The notes: generated by a model from the sequence alone, not told the origin. A stretch of 64,000 nucleotides of DNA from Chondrosia reniformis (GCA_947172415.1 OX359202.1:2578001-2642000); one strand, 5' to 3'. Counted from the first letter of the stretch, positions 41,973 through 53,660 are shown. Made by a program: numbers and translations.

Positions 41973-42159
41973 CTGCACATGTGATAAAGATTGAACCAGT
42001 TCTTCATACACCTTATAGCTGAGGTTCAAAAAGACATTATTATTGCTTAGCTTCCTTGTCATCTACTACTGCAATTATAACCATCAAATGACCATGTGAA
42101 ACATGTTCAAATGTTATCAAATAATTAAATAAAGAGAACCATATCTAGAAAAAAGTGTA

Positions 42160-42503
42160 CGGTAATTCGGGAAATTTTCGTTGTTAAAATATTTTCGTAG
42201 TTGGCTCAAACCACGAAAATTTATCACACGAAATATTTTTAACAACAAATAATAACACGTTGTACAATCTACGTATATGTAACGTAACACAGCTGAGCGC
42301 GGCCAAAATGGCTCTACTGCGATACCTGCAATGCAAGGACAGTTTACCAGATCCACAGGGCTGACTTTCGTCCAAAATCCTCCATTTTCTCAACGTAATT
42401 ACGTAACGTGTATAAATTTTCATGGTAATATTTTCGTGGTAGCCCCCAGACCACCAATATTTTAATACGAAAATTTTTCCCACGAAAATTTCCCGAACTA
42501 CGG
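42160..42503. mobile_element. 344-bp TA-flanked MITE, copy 3
   Basis: Same length as copy 1, with TA at 42158-42159 and 42504-42505. Termini CGGTAATTCGGGAAATTTTC and inverse. It sits just upstream of the visible RMDN exons, so it is probably in an RMDN intron. Confidence 0.85.
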
Positions 42504-43130
42504 TAATTGAGAATCAATGTAAAGCATAGAGATGTATTAACAGGTTATAAAATAATTAATCAAAAATGGCTTAAAGGTCTTTCTTATCATTGCAATCAAA
42601 ACATTCAATCCCCCAGCAACCATCAGAAATTGGAACATTTGTTGCCATGGGAAGCTTTTGACTGTTCAACACAAAGGAAACAAGTAGTTCGAGTTTGTGC
42701 CCCCGAATTAACTCGAACGACTTGGCCACTTCATTGGGATTTAATATATATATATTCTTAATCTTAACAATTGAGGATGCTTAAGTGTCCAGAACTTTAT
42801 AAATAATGATGGAAAAGCTTCGTTAACTAAAGCTTCCAGAACACCGCTATTTGCAAAACGATGTATTGATGAATAATTAAGTGTTGTAATAGTTGTGTAT
42901 TACCATAAATTGATAAATTCATGCAGTTTTAGTTTAAAGATGATGCCTAAAAAAGTAATGTGATTTAATTCATGCTAATTTGCATTATCAGTATTGGGTG
43001 GTCACATAATTGGGTATTAATAACACTGACAATCACACACAAGATTTATACAACTCAAGTAAAGTGATACACATGTATTTAGCGGGCAGAATATGGTACT
43101 ATAGTATACATGTACCATGTACTAAGTTAC
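42504..43130. other. Gene-poor stretch with dispersed repeat
   Basis: Bases 42700-42897 (from CCGAATTAACTCGAACGACT to AATAGTTG) recur at 55208-55403, including ATTGAGGATGCTTAAGTGTC. This is a repeat pair of about 200 bp of unknown class. I see nothing else here. Missing RMDN exons may lie here or beyond. Confidence 0.5.
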
Positions 43131-44529
43131 TGATACACCAGTATCTGAAAAAGGGTCTGCTACATCATCTGTAGGTGGAGTAGGAGAAATGTTCTCGGGA
43201 TTAGCGATTGCCTCAGCTATTCCTGCCTTTACAAACCCATTCTTGCATATCTCAGCATGACCTTGAAAGTAGTCATATATAGAGACTAGCCATTTTGCTC
43301 CAACCTCTTCATCCCTGTCAGCCTCATGTCTACTGCAACATCATCAAGACTCTTTCCAGCATCAATTTGATCTGTCACCTTCTCAGAATACCACTTGTGG
43401 AACTTCTGCTTCAGGTGGTCCTTTGCTGCCTTGTTCTCTGACAAGTCTAAGGGCTGCAGCTTGTCAGTACAACAACTGAGATATGATTTTCCTCCAGTAG
43501 CTCATGGGCCTCATCTATGGTCTGACCATGAAAAACATCAAAGATTGCCAAAGCTTGGTGAGTGGGTGACAATTCCTTCTCAGCTCATGTCTTCTGGACA
43601 TAGATGTTGTGAAGGAACCTAAGGGAGGTTTCTTGATTTGCCCAATGGTTGGGAGAATGCCACACATCAAAGTCAGCTGCATAGTGAGGGTGGCACCTTG
43701 GTGTTTTTCCTGTGTAGAGGAGCTAGAATGGGAGAAAGGCACCAGCCAGAGTGGTAACAAAGGTGGCAGTAATCATGCGTTTGTCACCCTGACCAACAAC
43801 CTCAACCCTTCTTTCACCCTTTTTCTCAAGGGTCCAGTTTCCAGATGGCACCAAATTTAGGCCTGTTTGGTCCCAGTTCAGGACTAGCTCATCTGAGATA
43901 TCATGTGCTCTCACCATCCCTGAGATCTCCAGCAAAAACAAATGTCGCCTATGTTCAAACTGTTCATTGGAAAGTTTTCTAGCCTTAGTTGAGGCTTATC
44001 GTTTGACGTAGCCCATTCACTGCAAAAAACAGAGTGTCCATCCTCTGGTGAGTGCAACGTGGCCTCCATTCTCTGTTAGCACTATTCTGTCCTTAGAGAC
44101 AATGATGCCTTAAGTTGCTGCCAGAGCTAGGCTGCAACTGACTGCTGTGCCTGCCAACCAAAGTACGTACGTACTTCTGGATTTGGGTGTCCAGACTTTC
44201 TCCCAACGCAAGTGGTCGTCCTCGCTTCTTCGGTGGAAGGGCAGTGATGTCGCTAAAATCATCATTATTTTTTTGTGCAATTGTTTGTAATTCCGAACAA
44301 TACTTTCTCTCCTAGCTCCTTTATGAAATGCTTCCTTGCTGAAGCTGTTCCATTGATCGAAGCGTACTTCCCAATCTTCGCCTAAAGCCTCCTCCGAGTG
44401 CACTGTAACTGTACACCTACAATTGGATTGACCAAGATGCTGCCATTCAAGTACCTCTGCCACACATTTGTTTACCTCTGCAGTAAGTAGGTTCTCCCCG
44501 ATTCCTGTCTCCTCTGGGGTTGATACCAC
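43130..44529 (-). pseudogene. Pogo-like DDE transposase pseudogene
   Basis: On the minus strand, in several frames: VRNYKQLHKKIMMIL region, then GIIVSKDRIVLTENGGHVAL, TRGWTLCFLQ-stop-MGYVKR, FLLEISGMVRAHDISDELVL running into NWDQTGLNLVPSGNW (first catalytic D), RRVEVVGQGDKRMITATFVT, ALAIFDVFHGQT (second D), EENHISVVVLT, and KFHKWYSEKV with SLDDVAVDMRLTGMKRLE. This is the motif order of a pogo-type DDE_1 transposase common in invertebrates and fish. In-frame stops and at least three frameshifts make it non-functional. Confidence 0.82.
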
Positions 44530-44689
44530 CTTCGCCTTCGCAAAATACTACAGCAAGCTCATGGTAAAACTTTCACACTTAATGCTGTAAAGCTACATGT
44601 GCAGATACCCACGCGTTACAGTAATTAGGTAAAGGAAATTCCATGTAATGTAATTGTACGCACTGAGGTGCCTCACACGAACGAATATG

Positions 44690-45230
44690 GACGAATTAGA
44701 ATTTATATTTAAACAACGTGTTATATTGATAAAAACTATCAATTGGTCAGATCACTGTCAAACCGACATATATCATGGTACATGTATATGACAAATGTCT
44801 GACAAAATATTACTTAATTAAAGTTGCAAAATAATCAAGATATAATGAAGAATGCAAGCTTACGATTGCACAATCTGATGATGTAAAGTGATGTTTCTCT
44901 AGTGCGTCATAAACACCTCGTATGTCCTTGCCTACAAAACATTTGACGTTGCAAAAACGTCACCGCCTCGTTGCAAAAGAAGATCATCCTTTCGAGAACA
45001 GCTATGACAAGTCGATGTTCTCCTACAAAAAGGAGCTACGGAATTAGCAAGTTGTAGCAAAGGTTAGATAAAGCGTATTTGTGTACGTTTCCGTTAAGTT
45101 TGAGGCAGAATTGTCCCTATATTGATGCAGAAGTAATTAGTTTAGTCGACCGTATTAAAACTTTGGTAATTTTCTCTTCTTATGTTTTTTGTTCATATTA
45201 TTACTTGTCCATGTGTAGGAATTAGGAGTA
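44690..45230. repeat. G-family composite repeat, copy 2 (partial)
   Basis: Starts at AATTTATATTTAAACAACGT and covers the CATATATCATGGTACATGTA, TGACGTTGCAAAAACGTCAC and AAGAAGATCATCCTTTCGAG blocks, ending before TTACTTGTCCATGTGT. The GGCCTCCGTTTG part is absent. The short reading frame in copy 1 has a TAG here. Confidence 0.75.
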
Positions 45231-45247
45231 TTTGTTGCGATCATTAT

Positions 45248-45398
45248 GAGAATAAAGCCTTGTTGAGTGTCAGCAACATAAATTTACTAATTTCGTATTT
45301 AATATTCCCAAACCTGTATTATTGACGAAGACCTCCGGGTTGAAACATCCAGAATTAGTAAATTTATGTTACTGATGTTCAACAAGGCTTTATTCTTA
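45248..45398. repeat. Inverted-repeat MITE, copy 1
   Basis: Arms GAATAAAGCCTTGTTGAGTG with CAGCAACATAAATTTACTAA and their complement flank a centre containing GACGAAGACCTCCGGGTTGA. A second copy lies at 59436-59598. Confidence 0.8.
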
Positions 45399-45399
45399 T

Positions 45400-46440
45400 C
45401 CATGTGTGTACAATTTCCATGTGTACATACAGTAGAATCTCATAAGGAAATTGCTCATAGTGAATAGTAAAGTATACTTTGCTGGTTAATTACACTTAAG
45501 TACACTACACAGTGAATGTTACTGGCAAATATATAAAATATTAAATTACAATCAAGTACTACACAGTAAAAGTTACAAATTTAAAGAGATCCAAGTGACC
45601 CATAGGATAATCAGTTTTTAAACAGTACAAGACTTTAGTCACACTGTTGCAGGCTTTGAAATCTTCAACTACTGCATAGAGAGTAGTAGTTGATACAGAT
45701 CATCCAATTGCAAGGTAGAACACATGGTTTACCAATTACCCTTACACACCTTATTATAGACTGAATATAGATATATCTTTCAGTAACATGAAACCGTTCA
45801 ACTTAATTGGCTAATGAAAACACTATGAAGTCAATAGAATCCCACCAAATACGGAATTACTAAACACTAAATAACCAAATAGTGGAGGTCGTTAAATAAA
45901 ATGGCCAAAGCAGAAAAACAATTTCATAGACTTCCAGGTCACATGCACGTGATTATAAAGAGAAGAACGATAAAGTAGACAAAAGGTACCAATAACCACG
46001 TACGGTTGGGTTAGGGATGCCACATTGATCTGACACATAGAATTCAACCCTATCTTGCACTGTCTCCGGTCTCGTTAGCTAACGATCTGGCGCATTGTAT
46101 TTGACGGATCAAGTGAAGAGAACGGACCAGCAATGGATCGTAACAAATGACATCATATGACATCACGGGGGTATTACATCATTGTTTACTAACTCATTTA
46201 CGGTCGACTATGAACAATAGTTCTCTTCAGGAAAAGGAACGGTACAGAACACTATTTCTTACTTCTGGAATGAAAAGGACTAAAGTAAAGGCAAAGTAGA
46301 AAATGATAAGTGGATAGAAATCTTAAGTTTGTGCATCTACATACGGTACAAGTCAGTAAAAGAACGAGTTGTATATGTACGCCTTCACCTGTCGCTCTAA
46401 CGTGTTAAAAGAAAGAATCGTACATATGATTATATGAGCA
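45400..46440. other. Gene-free stretch
   Basis: Bases 45540-45765 are a single diverged arm of the CAGTGCAAGTTAC palindrome family (TACTACACAGTAAAAGTTAC, CTGCATAGAGAGTAGTAGTT). Bases 45790-46440 show nothing I recognise. Confidence 0.5.
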
Positions 46441-46449
46441 GTTCGGATA

Positions 46450-46917
46450 GCATCAAATTTACAGGATAAAAGTTCGCGATGTTGGGCCATGGGCCATGAT
46501 GTTTTCCATGGTGTCGCTAGCTGTCTTGCCAAATCTCTCCCGCCACATGAACTCGTTGAGGTACGAGGGCAGCTACTCAGCCCTGATACCCTTCATCCTC
46601 TCTAGCTTTAGCTTTGACCAACTCCAGTAGGATTCCACATTTTGAGTGTGGACCCCATTTGGAGCGACAAAATTCACAGAGTGATTCACTGTCTGATACT
46701 GGCTAACATTTGGCAGTGAGCATACCCGCCTGTAGGCACTCCATTCATCTGAATGTATGGTAGTACCAGGGAGAACATGCTGCTGGATGATTAGGAGGAG
46801 TGTAGTAGCTGTTCCATCTGATACAAGCTCCATGTACCCAAGCGAAGGAGTGGTAGAAGTATCTACCATTCCAAAGACCCATCTCTCCTGTGTTGTTGCT
46901 CTGCCTCTGTGGTACTA
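46450..46917 (-). pseudogene. Merlin/IS1595 (ISXO2-like) transposase fragment
   Basis: The minus strand reads QERWVFGMVDTSTTPSLGYM, ending a strand with the first catalytic D, then HVLPGTTIHSDEWSAYRRV (second D), YQTVNHSVNFVAPNGVHTQN and VESYWSWSKLKLERMKG (final E), then a TGA, then LPSYLNEFMWRERFG. The three catalytic positions of an ISXO2-like DDE fold are recognisable. Merlin elements are the eukaryotic branch of this family. The N-terminus is missing and the stop makes it a relic. Confidence 0.8.
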
Positions 46918-47194
46918 GAGATTATGAAGATGTGTGCAATGTCGTAAATGTGATGTAATTCTGTAAATTGGGAAATTTTGTGTACCTATAGCAAGTGCAT
47001 GGACTTATAACTGGAAATAAAATAAAATGTATTGTGTACGCATGACCTTTTTGCTTGTTGTGTGGTAACTTTTAATTGTTAAAATGTAATGACTAGAGAG
47101 AGAACCTTCTAGGATGTACAGATGTGTATGCGTATTGTAAGGTTGAATTATTGAAATTTCATTGAACTCTGGTGACTGTTGAGTGGTGCCACAG

Positions 47195-47212
47195 TGGTAG
47201 CAGAGGATGGTT
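47195..47212 (+). promoter_or_regulatory. Possible tRNA primer-binding-like site before gag
   Basis: TGGTAGCAGAGGATGGTT overlaps the gag ATG at 47207 and resembles initiator-tRNA-type primer-binding sites of the form TGGTATCAGAGC. With no LTR visible this is weak. Confidence 0.25.
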
Positions 47213-47600
47213 AGCAAGCACGTTAGTCTGCCATCTGCATTCTCGGAGGGAGACCCAACGGAATGGTTCAAGCGATTCGAAATCTGCAGTGCTTCCAATG
47301 ACTGGGACAGCGCTATGCGAGCGAAGAAGATGCCCACATTGTTAGAGGGAGAAGCACTGGCTGTTTGTCTGGACCTCGGCGAGGATGATCAGAAGGACTA
47401 CAATGAAGCCAAGAAGAAGATCATTGCTCGCTTGGCGCCCATGAGTTTTGTCTGGTTAGACAATTTTCAGGCAAGACGCTTGCGTTCGGTCGAGTCTTTA
47501 CCTGTGTTCGTTCACACCCTCAAGCGTCTCCTGGGTCAAGCGATGCCAGACGTCGATGAAGGCACTCGGAGGCAGCTGATCGGTTCGAGCAACTATGAGA
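47207..47600 (+). pseudogene. Ty3/gypsy-like Gag fragment
   Basis: The first 130 residues or so read like a retrotransposon capsid N-domain: FSEGDPTEWFKRFEICSA, MPTLLEGEALAVCLDL, AKKKIIARLAPMSFVWLDNF, VHTLKRLLGQAMPDVDEGTR. After about 47590 the similarity I can see ends, and the open frame continues to 47905 with unrelated residues. No zinc knuckle, protease or RT follows; MULE-type coding begins instead. Confidence 0.72.
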
Positions 47601-47879
47601 TCGAAAACAGCAAGGTGATGAAGGTCGTCCATGTCTACAGGCTGAGACTGCGAGTACAACCAGATTTCAGCATCTCCCAAGAACGAGAGTGCAACAAGCC
47701 ATCGTGGCAACCACCGTCTGTTCAACATGAATCTCTTTTCGAGGATTCACCACCAAGGCAATCACTATCTGCACAGCCTGAAAACCCTCCTCTAAACCTC
47801 ATTATAAATGAGACCTATATATATGAACACCACTCATATGCATGTGTTTATTCAGGTGGTTACCAAATGTTGATGTCTT

Positions 47880-50368
47880 TTCTCATCCTATATTGCAGGC
47901 CCTGATGGAGAGCCATATCCACTAGTATTAGTTGTGTATAAGTTTGAAGGAGCTCCTGAATATAATGTCTCCATCGGACCACACAGTTCATCTAAGTCAA
48001 ACAAACCATACTGCTGTACTATGAAAAGTGTCCAGAAGCAGCTAGCCAAAGAGGTAGCTGTTCTATCGCCAAAGAAAGCAATCAGGATGGTATTCACTGT
48101 CAAAGGGGGGCTAATATGAGCTCAAAGCCAGGGGGCTCTCTGCCTTTGAATCCAAAGCAGGCTTACAACATCAGCCAGAATATAAAGAAATTAGCAGAAG
48201 CCACAACCCAGAGCAAAGGCAAAGGACGAGATTTATTATTTACTGTAATGGAGCAGTGTAAGTCGTCAAAAAAGTAAAATCGTTTTGTACAAGAAGTGAC
48301 GTGTGCTCCTGAACAAATGGCTATTCTTGCAACACAGCAACAACTCTACGATTTGGAAAGATTTTGCTGTAGTGCTGCCACATTCTCTATCTCTTCAATG
48401 TCACACCCATTGTATACCAGCATTTACTAGTGCAGAATAGGCAAAATAAATTGTGTCCTTGGATGTTAGGCCCACTTTTTATCCATTACAAGAAAAGAAT
48501 TCAGAAATTACAATTTTTTTCTCTCAAGCTTGGTAGGCCTTCACCGTGGCCCAGCACAAATTCAGGCAGCAGATACAGATGGGGAGAAGAGTATCATTGA
48601 AGCTCTCAAACATCAATTTAGGGGTGTCAGACTGCTACGCTGCTTTCGCCATCTCCAGGAGAACATTGAGCATCATTGCAAGGAGCTTAACTTGCTGCTA
48701 ACAGCAATACAAAGATACTGCAAGGAAGTTTTTGGCAGGACTGGAGTAGATGGTACATACTGCGAAGGGCTAGTGGATAGCCTAGGAGAAGAAGATTTCT
48801 ATGAGAAGCTGGAAGCACTGCAAGGCACATGGGATTAGAGGTAAAGGGAAGTTCGGGGCATGGATCACGATCCCACATTCTTACTTTGGTTCAAAAGAGG
48901 GAAGACACAGGATTTCTGTTCTGGGACATTGGCAGACCTTGGATCACCCCCTGCACCGTATTACACAAATGCCAGCAAATCAATGAAGAGTGCCTAAAAA
49001 AAGAAGACTAACTACACAAAAAAGGAATGGCATGAATGCAATCACAAGATGAAGTCATTTGTAGACCAACAGAGGGAGGAGGTGGAGAAGGTCATTGTTG
49101 GTGGGGGGATATATGAATTGGTGCCAGCCTATGAATCACTACAGGTCAAAGATGGTAAAATGGTGGAGAATGAATGAAGATCAGAAAGAAAGGCAAATGC
49201 ACAAGTTTCATACTTGCTCACTTAAGGAGCAAGCCTCAGAGGACATCGTACAGTACAAAGGAGAGAGGCCAAAGGACCCTAAAAAGCATGTTATAAAGAA
49301 GGGCAGCAGTAGCAACCAAGCAACTCTTCTTGGTATCTCCATGCAGCTTGTCCTAGAATCCACACACCTTCCTATAGGCACCATCTCAGGCATACTTGAG
49401 AAGGCACAGTCTCTTGTTGATAACAAATCAGCCATCAGTCCTGTTCCAGATGGCAGCCATAGGATAGATTTGTACTTTTGAAATCCTCTATATGCTGCCT
49501 CATCTTGTGAAGGGATTGCTGTGCATGAGTATAAATGTGATGATCACTGCCCACATTTAGCAATCTGCTCCGATACAGAGGCCTGCACTCACATCAACTG
49601 TGGCATGGCTGAGTTCTTTCACTGGTATAATGCCAAAGAAGGGAGCTAACCTGTTTCAGTTGGCCAAGCATAGCATGCCAGGAGGTGCAGGGAGCAAGGG
49701 AAGCAAGCCTAAAAGAAAAAAAAGCAAGACTGCACCTCATGGTGATACTTCTATCCCACTAATAGCTGTGCAAACATCTACTGCACCTTCAGTCGATCCA
49801 TCTCCCGGTGGTATTACATCCCCATCTCCCAGTGGTGTTATATCTTCTCTCAGTCCATCCCCTCTTGGTTGTCCCACTCCCTCTCATGTCACATTAGCTT
49901 CCAGCAGTACAACACCTCCACAACATTACTCCCCTGTCCCCCACATGTCCTACTACCACCAGGACTGCTATCAACAGGTCCAATGTTGGCTTCTTCCTAC
50001 CCCTTCCGCCCCAATATTCAGCTCCACCTACTGTAGCAACATGTCCATTCAAACTGGCTTTGCTAAGTGGAAATATCAGTGTGTGCAGTGGATGTAAGAA
50101 GTTCCCCAGGATGCCCTACAGATCCTTTGCTGCTCCACCTTACAATATGGCCATCCAACATAGGGTGGAACTGCAATTCAATAGCCCACTAACAGGGATG
50201 CCAACAAGCAGGCTTGGTAATGCTTATTATCATGCGTACTTACCCAGTCTCAGGAAGAACTGGCCACACTTTACTGGAGGCAACATGATGATTGATCTGG
50301 ATCTCAAGACAAAATTAAAGCTTGAGCACAAGCAGCTGCTCCTTATTAACTTAGGCATTACAATTTAA
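47880..50368 (+). pseudogene. MULE-type transposase pseudogene with SWIM-like motif
   Basis: Blocks in changing frames: KFEGAPEYNVSIGPHSSS; AVLSPKKAIRMVFTVKGG; TDGEKSIIEALKHQF with LRCFRHLQENIEHHCKEL (MULE catalytic core pattern), VFGRTGVDGTYCEGLVDSLG; GGGIYELVPAYESLQVKDGK; CDDHCPHLAICSDTEACTHI (SWIM-like Cys/His cluster) followed by GMAEFFHWY and LAKHSMPGGAGSKGSKPKRK; and finally FKLALLSGNISVCSGCKKFP and a conserved tail ending near 50368. The order matches a MULE-like transposase family I recall from corals and fish. At least four frameshifts and stops are present. Its first part may be fused to the gag fragment by insertion. Confidence 0.72.
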
Positions 50369-51701
50369 TTACTTGAAACGCCATGCATATACTCCAGGAA
50401 TAGCTATCATGCCATACAAACAATTATAAGATTGAAACACAGTAGATTACCCACAATAGTAGACTAGGCTTAGAGTAAGCCTAAAGTTAACAATAGACTG
50501 ATTACCTCTACGTACATAACCTTCTATGTTACTAAAAGTTATGAAGGCATACTTTGAATTTTCCTAGTTGATGACTTAGCAGGGCAGGCAGAGCAGAAGG
50601 GAATGAGGCCAGCTTCAATACCTGATGTAATTCACAATTAACCATGGCAACCAATTAGGAAGTGACGGCCTCACCTTACGAAATTAGCTTGGAAAACATA
50701 TTCAGACGTTTAATGTCAATTGAAGTCTTCATCGACAATCTATACCGACTTTGCAACCATGTGCAAATGGTCTGGCAGTCGATTAACTATCTCAGTTCCG
50801 TCCCCATGAAGGCCTTCGATGTTTAACCATCTCTGTTCGTCTCGAAATCGTCCATTGCCAGCCGATTAAACGTCTCTGCTCATGTCAATATCGTCAATTA
50901 ACTGTCTCCTTGATTGGCCATTTTATTTCACATACGACTTGTTATTCCGCTATTCCGGTATTCTGTTATTCCGCTCTTCCATATTCCACATTTTAGTAAT
51001 GCCGCAGCAAAGGCATATAAATGCTGTGTAGGCTTCAAAATGCGTATTAAGGCGTATATAAGACATATACCACTACACTTCAGTGTATATCGATTTTGTA
51101 GTCACTCGCCCTCTGGTCTCATGACTCCAAAACCCATATACACCTGAACACTGTGGTATATCTACATATAAAATGCTATAGGCCTATACTAAATGTACAA
51201 TATATTTATATTGATGAAATATGTGGCATACATACTGTACAAACGTTCAAATTGGCCCAGCAAAATAAAGTTCTGTAGCATTTTCGGGATGTCCAACTAA
51301 ACTCACTGGCAGTTTTAATTATACCATATAATTGAGTTATGATGAAAAAATGATATTTTGTCACATCTGCCCACAGATTTACACATTCCCATTGGCTAGC
51401 TGACTTAGCTTATATAGGGCTATACTTCAGTTTTGAAAGATTAGTACTGATGGTCTGGTGGTAGGTTAGCTGGAAGGGTAAATGAGGATAGTTGGATCGA
51501 ATCTTAAGCGGTCATTTTTCTCTTTTTCACACTAAAAAATGGCCACCCATTAGAAAAACATTACAAAATCGGCAGCATTAGATTTTAGGTTTATCTTAGA
51601 AGAAAAACAGCACTTTGCTGGAATTATTTTATAATATAATAGAGAAATATTAAATTTAACAATTTTATGAGAATTGACAATTGGTGAAAATACAATACAT
51701 A
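50369..51701. other. Gene-free stretch
   Basis: About 1.3 kb without recognisable coding. Bases 50700-50910 carry repeated ACGTCTCTGCT/CATCTCTGTTCG-like phrases, and 51070-51160 a short imperfect inverted repeat around TACACTTCAGTGTATA and CATATACACC. The right terminus of the MULE-type element may lie here but I could not define it. Confidence 0.4.
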
Positions 51702-52043
51702 CAGTGGACCCTTGCTTATCCGGCCCCAACGGGACAGGACTACGTCCGGATAACTGAAATGATCAGATGTGTGAAGCAAAAGAAACACTGCCTTGATCGA
51801 GATTTTCAAGCGAGGAACGAGTAGCATTTCGGTTGATTTCATCAAGTGATTAGTTCAAATAAGTTAATTTAGTCTTCAAAGTAGCAAAACTACACTTCCC
51901 TTTCAAGGATACATCGCTACAGCTAGCCAATATCGAAAACTCGTACACGCTATTAAACAATGGACGTTAATTAGAAACGGAATCTAAGGCCGGATAATCT
52001 GAGCGGCCGGATACTCAAGGTCCGGATAAGCGAGGGTCCACTG
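51702..52043. mobile_element. 342-bp pogo/Tigger-type MITE with TA duplication
   Basis: Termini CAGTGGACCCTTGCTTATCC and GGATAAGCGAGGGTCCACTG, inverted, with TA at 51700-51701 and 52044-52045. Subterminal GTCCGGATAA motifs repeat several times. Terminal CAGTG and TA target are typical of the pogo group. Confidence 0.88.
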
Positions 52044-52049
52044 TATAGA

Positions 52050-52990
52050 TAGGTATTATTATGTATATATAAATAATAGCTCCAATAACAGCGGCGGCAA
52101 TTCCCTTCTGAATAGCCATGGATATCTGCTGGATTAAGAAAAGCTTGGCCCTGGTATCACCACTGATAGCAATCAGCCTATGGCCAAGATCATCAATGAA
52201 ACCAGCTGCTTTGGGAGTATAGGTCCTGGAGGTTTCAATTGCAATTGGTTTGAAGAGGTATGCCCTGGACAGTCGCTCAAACTTGGTGGATTTCCTTTCC
52301 TCCACAAGGGAGGCAACCCTCCCAGCCCCTTAACAGGCAACGTGTTCATATGTGACTGATATGTGTCAGGGCAAGTAAAGTCCCAGACTAAGGGGTGACC
52401 ACTTTTCCAAAGAGTGATGGTTGTCTTGTCAAGGTGACTGCAATTAGATCTGCTAAGGCCTGAAGGCTCCAAAGTTGATGGTATCTGAGCTGAAGTTAGT
52501 TTCTCTTTGATGATGGCATTAACGGCAGCATGACGGGAAAATCTTCCTTTGGCTCTTCAAGCAGCTCAGACCATGTCTGCCTACTTTGTCAACCTGTTGG
52601 CCGTACTGCTGACAGGGATGGGGGTGGGAAAATTGAGTTCCCAAACGTAGGCCTATGGCAATGCGGATTGACTCATTATCTAAAGACAGGCCAAGGGCAG
52701 ATATTGGCATAGCATTAAGCCAGGCTCCAGATACTTTGGTTGCTGCAGCAAGCAACCTAGCTCATGTACGTAGGCCGTCTGCTCTTTGCAACAAAGATGC
52801 ATAGATTTCCTCTGCATGGGGAATGTCCCATGCCTTTTGCTTTTGGGCTCTTGATGGAGACGGAGGTGAAATATTGTGGTCTTCCTTCCACCTGCAGAGC
52901 TTCCTCTACTCCTGAGATGCTTAATTAATGAACTGGACTAGTGGATGGAAGGATTGCGGTGATAAGGTTCATGTAGGCAGCTGCAGAGGC
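52050..52990 (-). pseudogene. Non-LTR retroelement pol 3' region, copy B
   Basis: The minus strand reads APSAFLASAAA, then AWDIPHAEEIYASLLQRADG, LAAATKVSGAWLNAMPISAL, DNESIRIAIGLRLGTQFSHP, QVDKVGRHGLSCLKS, WKSGHPLVWDFTCPDTYQSH, ATKFERL-type ERKSTKFERLSRAYLFKPIA, and TYTPKAAGFIDDLGHRLIAI. It has the same motif series as copy A at 4.4-5.4 kb but is better preserved. Frame shifts occur near 52510 and 52290. Confidence 0.72.
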
Positions 52991-52994
52991 CAAG

Positions 52995-53235
52995 AAAGCA
53001 GAAGGTGCACAGAGGGACATAAAAGGCTGAGGCCTTTAATTTATTTCATGTACATACAATGTCCCTTGTGTGCAAGTTAGCAAATGGTCTCTAATCCTGT
53101 TGTTTATATGCAAATGAACGCAACCAACTGTCGGTACTCCTAGCTCATACTCAATGCAAATAAAATCTGCCTTGATTATTGGCTGGGACCCCTTGGGACC
53201 GGAATTTTTGCTGATAATGACATGCAGATGCATCA
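52995..53235. repeat. Single arm of the CAGTGCAAGTTAC palindrome family
   Basis: From GAGGGACATAAAAGGCTGAG through TGTCCCTTGTGTGCAAGTTA to TGACATGCAGATGCATCATC. It matches the right half of the 37390-38306 palindrome with about 10% differences. It abuts the pol remnant. Confidence 0.8.
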
Positions 53236-53245
53236 TCTCCAGTTT

Positions 53246-53660
53246 ACAAGTAAATAAAAAATATTTACATTTACAAAAATGAAGTAGGAATGGCAGTGTT
53301 CACTAAGACATCTGCAAAAAGTATCGAAACAAGACTGTGATTATATGATAAGGCTAATCATGCAGAAGTTGCATGTATACTGAAATTTAAGTAACTTAAC
53401 CATACACTTCTGTGTTTGGGCGCACTAAACTGAAGTAGGAATGGTGTGCCCAAACACAGGCCATCCCTACTTAAGGTTAGTGCGCCCAAACACAGAAGTG
53501 TATGGTTAAGTTACTTAAATTTCAGTATACATGCAACTTCTGCATGATTAGCCTTATCATATAATCACTGTCTTGTTTCGATACTTTTTGCAGATGTATT
53601 AGTGAACACTGCCATTCCTACTTCTAACATCATTTTTGTAAATGTTTTTTATTTACTTGT
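53246..53660. repeat. 415-bp palindrome, AGTAGGGATGGC family
   Basis: Arms 53246-53428 and 53477-53660 are inverted copies (about 183 nt each): AAAATGAAGTAGGAATGGCA, AGACATCTGCAAAAAGTATC, AACCATACACTTCTGTGTTT, GGGCGCACTAA. The 48-nt spacer contains AAGTAGGAATGG and CCATCCCTACTT again, a palindrome within the palindrome. Confidence 0.92.

Noticed and set aside
42001-42050. Further RMDN exon encoding YKVYEELVQSL
   Set aside because: VYEEL would fit the family, but no donor/acceptor pair connects it in phase to the exon at 41972 (the gap would be a 24-bp intron).
43395-43860. Plus-strand open frames as genes
   Set aside because: They are antisense shadows of the pogo-like transposase pseudogene, whose conserved motifs are all on the minus strand.
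46450-46917. Bacterial contamination because of the IS1595-like transposase
   Set aside because: The flanks are AT-rich repeats shared with clearly eukaryotic introns in this window, and Merlin elements are known in animals.
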